Made by a program: the position numbers and the translations under genes. Shown one piece after another: positions 25,925 to 34,106 of a stretch of DNA of 64,000 nucleotides (its first letter is position 1; each line of letters starts with the position of its first letter). This DNA comes from Fontisphaera persica. GTDB lineage: Bacteria > Verrucomicrobiota > Verrucomicrobiia > Limisphaerales > Fontisphaeraceae. The notes beneath the pieces are model-generated. The model saw only the letters and a program-made list of their open reading frames with translations, did not search any database and was not told the origin of the DNA. Location: assembly GCF_024832785.1 (NCBI RefSeq), contig NZ_CP116615.1, forward strand, positions 1,054,001 through 1,118,000. The letters are read 5' to 3'.

Positions 25925-27919
25925 ATGTACATTCCCAAGAAAAGCGATCCCATCCGCATCGGTTTCTATGTTTGCCATTGCGGGGTGAACATCGCCGGGA
26001 CCATTGATGTCAAGGCGGTGGCCCAATATGCAGCCAAGCTGCCCAATGTGGTGGTGTCCCGGGATTACAAATACATGTGCTCCGACCCCGGCCAGGAGCT
26101 GATTCAGCAGGACATTTTGGAAAACCGGCTCAATCGGATTGTAGTGGCGGCCTGTTCGCCCTTGCTCCACGAGCACACCTTCCGGGGCGCGATTAGCAAG
26201 GCGGGCTTGAACCCCTACTTTTTCCAGATGGTTAACATCCGCGAGCACAACTCGTGGGTGCATACGGACAAGGAGGCGGCCACGCGCAAGGCCATGGCGC
26301 AGGTGCGGGCGGCCATCAACCGGGTGCCGTTGCACAAGCCGCTGGAGGTGAAAAAGGCGCCGATTAATCCCAACGTTCTGATTGTGGGCGGCGGCATTGC
26401 CGGCATCCACGCCGCCTTGGTGCTGGCCAATGCCGGGAAGCTGGTGTATTTAGTGGAGCGCGAGCCGACCATCGGCGGCCACATGGCCAAGTTTGACAAG
26501 ACCTTTCCCACCCTCGATTGCGCCATGTGCGTGCTCAGCCCCAAAATGTCCGCCGTGGACAAACACCCCAACATCCGCCTTTGGACGTACAGCGAAGTGG
26601 TCAAAGTGGATGGTTATGTGGGCAACTATCGCGTGACGGTGCGCCGCAAACCGCGTTACATCATCGAGGATTTGTGCACGGGATGCCAGGAGTGTGTGGA
26701 TGCTTGCGTGTACAAGAAGCCTGCGTTTCCGGATGATTTCAACCTCGGCCTGGGCAAACGCAAACCGGTGTATCTGCCCTTTGCGCAGGCGGTGCCGCCC
26801 ATTGTCATCATAGATCCAGAGACCTGCATTGAAGTCAAAACCGGCAAGTGCAAAAAGACTTGCGTGGAGGCTTGCGGAGACCGCAAGGCGATTGATTTCA
26901 AGCAGCAGGAGGAACTGCGCGAAATCCAGGTAGGCACCATTATCGTGGCCACCGGCTTCAAGACCTTTGATCCTCACCGCACGCCGTACTATGGCTACGG
27001 CGTGTACCCCAACGTGTACACGTCCTTGGAAGTGGAGCGGCTGGTGAACTCCTCCGGCCCCACCGGCGGAGAGGTGGTGTTGAAAAATGGACAAAAGCCG
27101 AAAAAGGTGGCGATTATTCATTGTGTTGGCTCCCGGGATGAAAACACCAACCGTTGGTGTTCCCGGGTTTGCTGCCTTTACTCGCTCAAACTGGCCCACC
27201 TCATCCACGAGCGCACGGAAGCGGAGATATTCAACTTCTACATTGACATGCGCAGCCCGGGCAAAAGCATGGAGGAGTTTTATAATCGCATTGCCGAGGA
27301 GGGCATCCAGATGATTCGCGGCAAAGTGGCGGATGTATTTCCTGATCCTTCGCCCGAGGCCAACGGCCGGCTGGTGGTGAAAGCGGAAGATACGCTGATG
27401 AACCGTATTTTGCATGTGCCGGTGGACATGGTGGTGCTGGCGGTGGGGCTTGAGCCGCATCCTGATGCCGATGACGTGCGCCGCCTGTTCAATATGAGCT
27501 GCAGTTCTGAAGGATGGTTTTTAGAGCGGCATCCCAAACTGGCTCCCGTGAGCACTCCCACCGAAGGCATATTTCTTGCAGGCTGCTGCCAGGGGCCGAA
27601 GGACATTCCCGACTCAGTGGCTCAGGCGGGTGCGGCGGCGGCTGAGGCTTTTTCACTGATTGACCGTGGCCACATTGAGATGGAACCCAACACCGCATTT
27701 GTGATTGAGAGCGAGTGTTCCGGGTGCAAATCTTGCATTCCTCTTTGTCCCTACACGGCCATCAGTTATTTGCCGGATAAAAAGAAAGCCTACATCAACG
27801 AGGCGTTGTGCAAGGGGTGCGGGACGTGTGTGGGGGCGTGTCCGTCGGGTTCGATCGTGCAGAATTTGTTTGAGGACGCGGAGGTGTTTAGCGAGATAGA
27901 GGGGGTGTTGGCGGAGTGA
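25925..27919 (+). CDS. hdrA: HdrA-like flavin-containing electron-transfer subunit
   Basis: A 664-residue protein, the usual size of methanogen HdrA, which bifurcates electrons at its FAD. It has an N-terminal Cys domain (VCHCGVN), an FAD Rossmann motif VLIVGGGIAGIHAALVLA near residues 151-168 and the HdrA-type motif LDCAMCVLSPKM. Inserted Fe-S ligands are CTGCQECVDACVY and CIEVKTGKCKKTCVEAC. The C-terminal ferredoxin module has CSGCKSCIPLCPY and CKGCGTCVGACPSG. The gene has no frame break, but its last 110 bases already belong to the G-rich codon block. GAGGA overlaps the preceding stop and serves as ribosome-binding site. It is the likely hub between MvhD and the HdrCB protein. Confidence 0.93.
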   Translation: MYIPKKSDPIRIGFYVCHCGVNIAGTIDVKAVAQYAAKLPNVVVSRDYKYMCSDPGQELIQQDILENRLNRIVVAACSPLLHEHTFRGAISKAGLNPYFFQMVNIREHNSWVHTDKEAATRKAMAQVRAAINRVPLHKPLEVKKAPINPNVLIVGGGIAGIHAALVLANAGKLVYLVEREPTIGGHMAKFDKTFPTLDCAMCVLSPKMSAVDKHPNIRLWTYSEVVKVDGYVGNYRVTVRRKPRYIIEDLCTGCQECVDACVYKKPAFPDDFNLGLGKRKPVYLPFAQAVPPIVIIDPETCIEVKTGKCKKTCVEACGDRKAIDFKQQEELREIQVGTIIVATGFKTFDPHRTPYYGYGVYPNVYTSLEVERLVNSSGPTGGEVVLKNGQKPKKVAIIHCVGSRDENTNRWCSRVCCLYSLKLAHLIHERTEAEIFNFYIDMRSPGKSMEEFYNRIAEEGIQMIRGKVADVFPDPSPEANGRLVVKAEDTLMNRILHVPVDMVVLAVGLEPHPDADDVRRLFNMSCSSEGWFLERHPKLAPVSTPTEGIFLAGCCQGPKDIPDSVAQAGAAAAEAFSLIDRGHIEMEPNTAFVIESECSGCKSCIPLCPYTAISYLPDKKKAYINEALCKGCGTCVGACPSGSIVQNLFEDAEVFSEIEGVLAE

Positions 27920-27948
27920 GCGGGTTTAGGAGAAAGGAGCGCGGCGTT

Positions 27949-28467
27949 ATGAGTGAGACAGCAGGCAAGCGGCAGGTGGAGGCGGGCTGGAGTCCGCGGA
28001 TAGTGGCGTTTTTTTGCAACTGGTGCACGTACACGGCGGCGGATTTGGCGGGGGTGTCGCGGTTGAAGTACGCGCCGAACGTGCGGGTGATTCGGTTGAT
28101 GTGCAGCGGGCGGGTGGATCCGCAGTTTATTTTGGAGGCGTTTGCGCGTGGGGCGGACGGGGTGTTGGTGGGGGGGTGTCATCCCAATGACTGTCATTAT
28201 GTGGAGGGGAACTACAAGATGCTGCGGCGGGCGCGGTTGTTGCGGCGGATGTTGGCGGGGATGGGGATAGAGGAGGCGCGGTTTCGGCTGGAGTGGATCT
28301 CGGCGGCGGAGGGGGAGAAGGTGAAGGTGGTGGTGAACGAGATGGTGGAGCAGATACGGGCGTTGGGGCCGTTGGGTTTGCCGGGGCGGTGGGCGGAGTG
28401 GGATCGGGAGGTGGCGGAGCTGGCGGCGAAGGTGGAGCGAGAAGAAAGCGAGGTGGCACATGGCTAA
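27949..28467 (+). CDS. mvhD: MvhD-like iron-sulfur electron-transfer subunit
   Basis: A 172-residue MvhD/FrhG-linker family protein. It carries a 2Fe-2S cluster and bridges the Mvh hydrogenase to HdrA. Conserved cysteines occur in FFCNWCTYTAAD, RLMCSGRVDP and VGGCHPNDCHYVEGN, in family order. The ATG at 27949 has a good ribosome-binding site (AAGGAG at 27934-27939, 9 bases away); a GTG overlapping the hdrA stop would add 11 residues of no family resemblance. The frame is intact although it lies inside the G-rich block. It overlaps mvhG by 8 bp. Confidence 0.92.
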   Translation: MSETAGKRQVEAGWSPRIVAFFCNWCTYTAADLAGVSRLKYAPNVRVIRLMCSGRVDPQFILEAFARGADGVLVGGCHPNDCHYVEGNYKMLRRARLLRRMLAGMGIEEARFRLEWISAAEGEKVKVVVNEMVEQIRALGPLGLPGRWAEWDREVAELAAKVEREESEVAHG

Positions 28468-29413
28468 GCCGAAGGTAGCGTTTTACTGGTGTGCGTCGTG
28501 TGGGGGCTGTGAGGAGACGGTGGTGGACTTGGCGGAGGACATTTTGGGGTTGGTGGAGAAGGTGGAGATTGTGTTGTGGCCGGTGGCGATGGACTTCAAG
28601 TACCGGGACGTGGAGGCGCTGCCGGAGGGGGGGATTGTGGCCACCTTTCTCAATGGGGCGATTCGTTCGACGGAGCAGGCGGAGTTGGCGCGGTTGTTGC
28701 GGCGGAAGAGCCGGTATCTGATAGCGTACGGGTCGTGTGCGCACATGGGGGGGGTGCCTGGGCTGGCCAATTTGTACCGGCGGGAGGAGCTATTGCGGTT
28801 CAACTATGAGGGGAGTCCGTCGGTGGTGAACGAGGGAAGGTGCGGCCGCGGGTGGAGCATGAGGAGGGGGCACCGGTTGCATTTGCCGGAGCTGCATGGG
28901 GGTGCGGGCGTTGGATCAGGTGGTGGAGGTGGACTATTATGTGCCGGGGTGTCCGCCGACGCCGTTGGTGACGAAGGCGGCGGTGGGGGCGTTGTTGGAG
29001 GGGCGGTTGCCGGAGCGGGGGTCGGTGTTGGCGCCGGACGTGGCGTTGTGCAGCGAGTGTCCGCGGCGGGAGAGCAAGCCGGTGGACCTGGCGTTGGGAG
29101 AGCTGGTGCGGCCGCATCAGCGGGTGTTGGATGGGACGAAGTGTTTTTTGGCGCAGGGGGTGGTGTGTATGGGGCCGGCGACGCGGGCGGGGTGTGGGGG
29201 CAGTGCATGGGGGAACATGCCGTGCACGGGTGTTTTGGGCCGACGTCGCGGGTGCGGGATCAGGGGCGAAGATGCTGTCGAGTTTGTGTTCAGATTTGGG
29301 GCCGAAGGACGAGGCGGGGGTGGATGCGGTGCTGGGGGATGCCGGATCCGGTGGGGACGTTGTATCGGTATGGGCTGGCCAAGAGCCTGTTGCGGCGGAA
29401 GGTGGGGGTGTGA
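28460..29413 (+). pseudogene. mvhG: MvhG-like [NiFe]-hydrogenase small subunit, interrupted by eight frameshifts
   Basis: Group 3c hydrogenase small subunit carrying Fe-S clusters. As given, the frame breaks eight times, always by one G in a G-run: near 28834-28836, 28866-28870, 28898-28902, 29196-29200, 29209-29213, 29228-29230, 29263-29266 and 29334-29338. Four lack a G and four have one extra, so start and stop share a frame and the length fits an intact 317-residue protein. Reading across them restores YWCASCGGCEE, AYGSCAHMGG, VDYYVPGCPP, CSECPRRESKPVD, QGVVCMGPATRAGCG, MPCTG-CFGPTSRVRDQGAKM and LYRYGLAKSLLRRKVGV, all expected ligand regions. Substitutions that would indicate long decay are not seen. 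Either the sequence has homopolymer errors or the gene was disrupted very recently. Confidence 0.85.
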
Positions 29414-29437
29414 GCGGGAAGGACGTGGAGAGGCAAT

Positions 29438-30952
29438 ATGAACGAAGCAACCAAACAAGCATTTAACGCGGGGAACCTGGCGGCCAATGCGGCGGTGGCG
29501 GCGGCGGCGGCGGCGGGTGAGCATAGATCCGATCACGCGGTTGGAGGGGCATGGGAAGATTGAGATATTTTGGACGAGCGTGGGGGTGTGGAGCGGGCGT
29601 ATTTTCAGGTGCCGGGCTGCGGGGTTTTGAGGTATTTGCGTTGGGGCGGCCGGCGGAGGAGATGCCGCAGATTACCAGTCGGATTTGCGGGGTGTGTCCG
29701 ACGGCGCATCACATGGCGGCGACCAAGTGTTTGGACAGTTTGTATGGGGTGGAGCCGCCGCCGGCGGGGCGGAAGATTCGGGAGCTGGTGTATCATGCGT
29801 TCATGTTGGAGGATCATGCGCTGCACGTGTATGTGCTGGGGGCCGGATTTCATTGTGGGGCCGGGCGCCGGCGGCGGAGCGGAACATAGTGGGGGTGATA
29901 GGGAAGGTGGGGGTGGAGGTGGGGAAGCGGGTGATTGAGATGCGGCGGCGGTTGCGGGAGCTGATTGCGTATTTTGGGGGCAAGGCGGTGCATCCGGTGC
30001 TGGGGTTGCCGGGGGTGTCGAAGGGATTGGCGAAGGAGGACTGGCCGCGGTTTCAGGCGCTGGCGAAGGACGGGCTGGAGTTTGCGCAATTCACGCTGCA
30101 GGTGTTCAAGGATTTGGTGTTGAAGAACCCGGAGTATATGAAACTGATCACCGGGGAGGCGTACACCCATCAGACCTGTTACCTGGGGATGGTGGACGGG
30201 CAGAACCGGGTGAACTTTTACGACGGGCAGTTGCGGGTGGTGGACGTGGAGGAGGGAGCTGATGAAGTTTGCGCCGGGGCAGTATTTGGACTACGTGGCG
30301 GAGCATGTGGAGCCGTGGAGCTACATGAAGTTCACCTACTTGAAGCCGCTGGGGTGGAAGGGTTTTGTGGAGGGGCCGGGGACGAGCCTTTACGCGGTGG
30401 CACCGTTGGCGCGGTTGAACGCCAGCGAGGGTTTTACGACGCCGTTGGCGCAGCGGGCGTATGACGAGTATTTCACGGTGTTGGGGGCAAGCCGGTGCAT
30501 CACACGCTGGCCAACCACTATGCGCGGGTGGTGGAGATGGTGTATGCGGCGGAGCGGATGGTGGAACTGCTGAACGATCCGGAGATCGTGAGTCCGGAGG
30601 TGCGGGTGATTCCGACGCGGACGCCCCAGGAGGGTGGGGGTGGTGGAGGCGCCGCGGGGACGCTGATTCATCACTATCGGACGGACGAGCGCGGGGTGAT
30701 TACGATGGCCAACCTGATTGTGGCGACGGCGAACAACGCGGCGCGGATTGCGATGAGCGTGGATCGAGCGGCCAAGAGCCTGATCCAGGACGGGAAAGTG
30801 ACCGAAGGCCTGCTGAACAAGGTGGAGATGGCCTTCCGCGCCTATGACCCCTGCCTGGGCTGCGCCACCCACAGCCTGCCCGGCCACCTCCCCTCGAAGC
30901 CCGCCTCTACAACCACCTCGGCCAACTCATCGACCTCGCCCGTCGCGAATAG
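29438..30952 (+). pseudogene. mvhA: MvhA-like [NiFe]-hydrogenase large subunit, interrupted by about ten frameshifts
   Basis: Catalytic subunit of a group 3c cytoplasmic hydrogenase. Both nickel motifs survive: SRICGVCPTAHHMA (about 29.68-29.72 kb) and DPCLGCATHSLPG (about 30.85 kb). Ten one-base indels break the frame, near 29516, 29568-29571, 29614-29616, 29838-29842, 29863-29865, 30254-30256, 30483-30487, 30636-30640, 30656-30659 and 30890-30893. Eight are in G-runs, one in a T-run and one in a C-run; five are gains and five losses. Corrected reading gives SIDPITRLEGHGKIEIF, PQITSRICGVC, VVEAPRGTLIHHY and a normal end LYNHLGQLIDLARRE at the TAG 30950-30952, about 504 residues. After the second nickel motif comes the usual short tail. 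GGAGAGG precedes the ATG. Confidence 0.85.
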
Positions 30953-31107
30953 ATCTCCTACCCCCTACGCTAATAGAGGTCCAACCGAGTTTACCGCCGT
31001 TGATGGCGAATCGCATCCTTGTTCTATTTCCAAGTAGAGGAGGACAACAAGGGGGAAAGAAATTCAATTCTTAATAAGCAGTGTTTGAGTGAAAGCCATC
31101 GTTGATC

Positions 31108-31326
31108 TTATTTCTTCCCCGATTCTAAATCTTCGAGCGTATAGACGACAGACGATGGCCTAATTTCAAGAAAAGTAATACGAACCCCCGATAAGACATA
31201 ATCCTTTTCAAGTGAGGTATCTACAGTGACTAACATTCCATGATCCCCGGAGCTGTCGTTGATATTGACAGTCTGTGACACGTTCACTCTTACCAGCGAT
31301 TTATCGAAAGGTTTGTAACGATCCAT
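31108..31326 (-). CDS. Small hypothetical protein, possibly the 3' half of the adjacent lipoprotein gene
   Basis: Seventy-two residues (from ATG 31326) with beta-like character and no recognisable family (VNVSQTVNINDSSGDHG, VVYTLEDLES). It begins 7 bp after the stop of the small lipoprotein upstream. If one base is added near 31345-31350, the upstream frame runs straight into this one (DVS followed by AETASETTMDRY). The two pieces may therefore be one roughly 170-residue lipoprotein broken by a frameshift. The surrounding DNA is AT-rich compared with the rest of the window. Confidence 0.4.
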   Translation of the reverse strand: MDRYKPFDKSLVRVNVSQTVNINDSSGDHGMLVTVDTSLEKDYVLSGVRITFLEIRPSSVVYTLEDLESGKK

Positions 31327-31333
31327 TGTAGTT

Positions 31334-31630
31334 TCAGAAGCTGTCTCGGCTGACATCAAAGACTAGCAAATCAAGATATCTACCTTCACGAATAGCCCGT
31401 AGTTTTACTTCTGCATAGCCTTTATCTACTTTCCCTCCATAAATATCTCTGCCGCCAAAGGCGTTTGGCGAGATCTCCTCGTTTATTGAGACGGAATAAT
31501 GTTGAACCCACTGACGCAGTAAGCTGCTTTTTAAGGGTTGGACAATTAACCGATGTTCACGGACTGTTCCGCAACCCATCAGGAAGACGCTCGTTGCCAA
31601 AACTATCACAGGAATAATTCTTGTGCGCAT
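31334..31630 (-). CDS. Small lipoprotein, possibly truncated by a frameshift
   Basis: Ninety-eight residues starting at the ATG 31630, chosen because it opens a lipoprotein signal: a positive start (MRTR), a hydrophobic core and the lipobox FLMGC with Cys20. An in-frame ATG 28 codons upstream would hide that signal. The mature part (for example SINEEISPNAFGGRDIYGG) is not recognisable. The reading frame ends at 31334 just where the downstream frame takes over, so it may be the 5' half of a longer gene. Base composition is lower in GC than neighbouring operons. Confidence 0.45.
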   Translation of the reverse strand: MRTRIIPVIVLATSVFLMGCGTVREHRLIVQPLKSSLLRQWVQHYSVSINEEISPNAFGGRDIYGGKVDKGYAEVKLRAIREGRYLDLLVFDVSRDSF

Positions 31631-31855
31631 GAGAGGTATCAGGTTAAAGTTTAAACGTGTGAAAAGGTGAAAATCGTAGGCTTTGAAAACAACGCGCCTC
31701 AACTCGTACTCCACATCTTTTAATAAGGTTCACTTTCACTACGTTGCACAATAATTGGTCGGTGAAGCTCTTGTCAAAGTTTTTTATTTTTAATGAAATA
31801 ATCCTTATTATTTAAATAAGAGAATATGCGGGGAGGTATAAGGCGCATATTTGTC

Positions 31856-32524
31856 CTACACTATGTTTTTGTGGTGAAATCGTGATTTGTTGTATTTATT
31901 GGGAAAGATGGGTGGGGGTTGGGAGGGCGGCGGGATTGGTGAAGAGTTGCCAGCGTTCGGGGGCAGGCCTTCCAGGGCGGCGCGGTAGCGTTCGGCGTCG
32001 CGGGGGTGGCTGGTGACGTCGCGGAGGAATATCCAACGGATTTGTTCGGGGTATTGGCGGGCCAAGGCGCCATAAACTTCAGGGTCGCGCTCGCCGGTGT
32101 CGCCCACGAGGATATAGCGGCGATGGGGCCAGCGTTGGAGGATGGCGCTGATGGTGTCGAGTTTGTAGTTTTGCGGAGTGCGCAGCAGTTGCAGCAGAGA
32201 GGCGTCCCCTGCATAGACCCGGCGCAGTTCAAACACTCCTTCGGGAAACTGGTTGGTGCGCACAAAGTCGCACAAGGGATCGTACAAGGCCCAGGAAGAG
32301 CCGCTGACATAAAAGAAGGCGCAGCCCAAGTGGACTTGCCAGCGGCGGTAGAGCGTCGCCATGTCGTCCACGGGGACGAAGGGTCGGCAAAAGGTGTTTT
32401 GCATCAGGGCCTGTTTGTCGAGCACTTGGGAGACACGGATCGTATCGTCTATGTCACTGATGACGGTCCAGCCTTGAGAACTAACCAGGTGCACAGCCCC
32501 TGTAAAATGCCGAAGGCTTTGCAT
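31856..32524 (-). CDS. APP1/DUF2183-like phosphatidate-phosphatase-type protein, short at the N-terminus
   Basis: A 222-residue protein matching the catalytic half of the APP1 (DUF2183) family, a HAD-like fold. Motif I is VISDIDDTIR near residues 22-31, and the late acidic motif is LVGDTGERDPEVYG near 137-150. Typical members have another 100-150 residues before motif I. Here the frame extends only twelve codons further, to a stop at 32561-32563, so the N-terminal domain is missing and the gene may be a remnant. The C-terminal 35 residues are Pro/Ser-rich. Upstream on the opposite strand lies the metal-resistance regulator trio. Confidence 0.7.
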   Translation of the reverse strand: MQSLRHFTGAVHLVSSQGWTVISDIDDTIRVSQVLDKQALMQNTFCRPFVPVDDMATLYRRWQVHLGCAFFYVSGSSWALYDPLCDFVRTNQFPEGVFELRRVYAGDASLLQLLRTPQNYKLDTISAILQRWPHRRYILVGDTGERDPEVYGALARQYPEQIRWIFLRDVTSHPRDAERYRAALEGLPPNAGNSSPIPPPSQPPPIFPNKYNKSRFHHKNIV

Positions 32525-32590
32525 GTATCGGGACGTGTGGGATAAGAATACTTGCCATTCTCAGATGGATGAGGATTAGTTGACCCCGCC

Positions 32591-32896
32591 ATGCACAATG
32601 ATGAGTCATTAATCAAAATGCTGCGAGAGGCCCGCCCCCAATACTCACTGCCTGCGGGTTTTCAGGGGGCGGTATGGCGTCGCATTCGTGAAACAAAAAC
32701 GTCGCCGGATCGAATCCCCGTCCATTGGTTGGAGGTTTTGGCGGAAAGGTGGCTACATCCACGGTTTGCCTTGGCGCTGGCGGCGGTGATGGTGGGGTTG
32801 GGTGTTTTTGCGGGGGCCGTCGAAGGTGCCAAAGAGGCCCGCCTTCAGGCGCGCGAGCGCTATTTGACGGCGGTGGCGCCCCTGGAGGTGCGTTGA
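32591..32896 (+). CDS. CnrY-like membrane anti-sigma factor
   Basis: A 101-residue protein with a cytosolic N-terminus of about 55 residues, one membrane helix (about residues 58-77, ALALAAVMVGLGVFAGAV) and a short periplasmic tail. Sequence alone would not identify it. Its size, topology and position directly before a CnrX-like sensor and an ECF sigma gene match CnrY of the Cupriavidus cnrYXH system (about 95 residues), which sequesters CnrH until metal binds CnrX. The inference depends on context. It ends 3 bp before the sensor gene. Confidence 0.65.
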   Translation: MHNDESLIKMLREARPQYSLPAGFQGAVWRRIRETKTSPDRIPVHWLEVLAERWLHPRFALALAAVMVGLGVFAGAVEGAKEARLQARERYLTAVAPLEVR

Positions 32897-32899
32897 ACA

Positions 32900-33394
32900 A
32901 TGCGGCGGCCCATTTTCATTTTACTTGGCGCAGCGCTATGCTTGTCGTTGATGTTTGTCATCACCCGGCAGGTCACTGCCTTAATTTGGCGGGAGCATGT
33001 GGGGCAAAGTTCCCTGGATGATTTGGAATGGTTGCGACGGGAATTTCGGCTGGGGGACGCTGAGATGGCCGCCATTCGAAAATTGCACGATGGTTACCGT
33101 CTTCAATGCCAGAAGTATTGTAATGAAATTGCGGCTGCCCGCGCTGAATTGGCGCGTCTGTTAAAAACTCCGTCCACCGCCGGTGGGGAGGTGCAACGTC
33201 AATTGGAGGCCATCGGGCGTTTGCGGGCGCAGTGCCAGGCTGCGATGCTGAGGCATTTTGCCGAGGTCAGTCAAGTTATGCCCCCCGAACAAGGCCAGCG
33301 GTATTGGGAGGAGGTGTCCCGTCTGGTATCTGCCGCGCATGAACGGGTTGAAGAAACGATGAGGGGAGGCGCTTCGTCGTCGCATGGACACTGA
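32900..33394 (+). CDS. CnrX-like periplasmic metal sensor
   Basis: A 164-residue membrane-anchored helical protein. An N-terminal hydrophobic segment (about residues 5-24) is followed by an all-helical periplasmic domain of the Metal_resist/CpxP-Spy/CnrX type. It shows the helix with KLHDGYRLQCQKYCNE near residues 58-73 and the MPPEQGQRYWEEV segment near 130-142 that matches the family's LTPEQ-type motif. His, Cys and the terminal SSSHGH could bind metal. It lies between the anti-sigma-like and sigma genes as in cnrYXH, overlapping the sigma gene by 11 bp. Which metal it senses cannot be read from the sequence. Confidence 0.72.
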   Translation: MRRPIFILLGAALCLSLMFVITRQVTALIWREHVGQSSLDDLEWLRREFRLGDAEMAAIRKLHDGYRLQCQKYCNEIAAARAELARLLKTPSTAGGEVQRQLEAIGRLRAQCQAAMLRHFAEVSQVMPPEQGQRYWEEVSRLVSAAHERVEETMRGGASSSHGH

Positions 33395-33995
33395 GGGGAG
33401 GGACCAACTGGATCGTCAGGATATGGCGCGCCTGGCCATGGGAGAACCCCTGGCACTCAATGATTTGATGGATCGCCATGCCGCTGCAGTTTATGGATTT
33501 CTGTGCCGGTTGTTAGGCGATGAGCAAGAAGCCGAGGATCTGGCACAGGAGACATTTGTCCGGGTTTTTGAATCATGCCAAGCCTACCGCTCGGAACAGC
33601 GCTTTACCCCTTGGTTGTTCACCATTGCCGCAAACCTGGCTCGCAGCCGGAGGCGTTCACTTGCTCGCCATCCCATGGAATCATGGGACCACCAATGGGA
33701 TTTGGAAAACACCACGCAAGGCATGGGATCAGGGAGCGCCGAACAGGTTGATCCAGCGCAACAATTGCTGCAAGAAGAGCGCAGGGAGGCGGTGCGGATG
33801 GCGGTGAATCGCCTGCCCAAAGAGTTGCGAGAGGTCATTGTCCTATGTGAATGGGAGGATTTGTCCATGGCGGAAACGGCGTCCGTCTTGGGCACCACGA
33901 TCAAGGCGGTTGAGTCGCGCCTGTATCGAGCGCGCAAGGAATTGCGCAAACGTCTGAGACCATGGCTGGAAGAGGGTATGGCGCAATCCGGTTAA
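33384..33995 (+). CDS. ECF-type sigma-70 factor (CnrH-like position)
   Basis: A 203-residue sigma factor with only regions 2 and 4. Region 2 has LLGDEQEAEDLAQETFVRVF (residues about 44-63) and the RFTPWLFTIAANLARSRRRS core near 73-92. Region 4 has LPKELREVIVLCEWEDLSM and the DNA-recognition helix TTIKAVESRLYRARKELR near 172-189. It probably directs RNA polymerase to the efflux genes downstream under control of the two membrane proteins encoded before it. It overlaps the sensor gene by 11 bp, so the three are coexpressed. A 110-bp gap follows before the YHS-like gene. Confidence 0.93.
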   Translation: MDTEGRDQLDRQDMARLAMGEPLALNDLMDRHAAAVYGFLCRLLGDEQEAEDLAQETFVRVFESCQAYRSEQRFTPWLFTIAANLARSRRRSLARHPMESWDHQWDLENTTQGMGSGSAEQVDPAQQLLQEERREAVRMAVNRLPKELREVIVLCEWEDLSMAETASVLGTTIKAVESRLYRARKELRKRLRPWLEEGMAQSG

Positions 33996-34106
33996 GTTGC
34001 TGACGACGAGATTTTGAGTGTGCTTAAAAAATAGTGAGTGATTTTATCAATTTCGGTGTATATTTGAGAGAGATAGTTTAACAGAACAGCAAATAATGAA
34101 ATTGTT

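Larger units (their letters stand above)
27810..30790 (+). other. Block of extreme G-rich codon choice
   Basis: From about 27.81 kb, inside the end of hdrA, through mvhD and mvhG to about 30.79 kb, inside mvhA, nearly every codon ends in G (GTG, GCG, GGG, CGG, TTG, GAG). G greatly exceeds C on the coding strand. On either side synonymous choice is mixed, with many C-ending codons. At 30.79 kb the change is abrupt and falls within one gene. The block coincides with the indel-ridden stretch described for mvhG and mvhA. Boundaries are by eye. Confidence 0.6.

Noticed and set aside
26450-27460. A 336-codon minus-strand open frame opposite hdrA.
   Set aside because: His/Arg-rich shadow of hdrA without family resemblance or ribosome-binding site.
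28460-30952. Programmed ribosomal frameshifting to express mvhG and mvhA.
   Set aside because: Eighteen sites of both signs cannot be programmed recoding; sequence error or recent damage is simpler.
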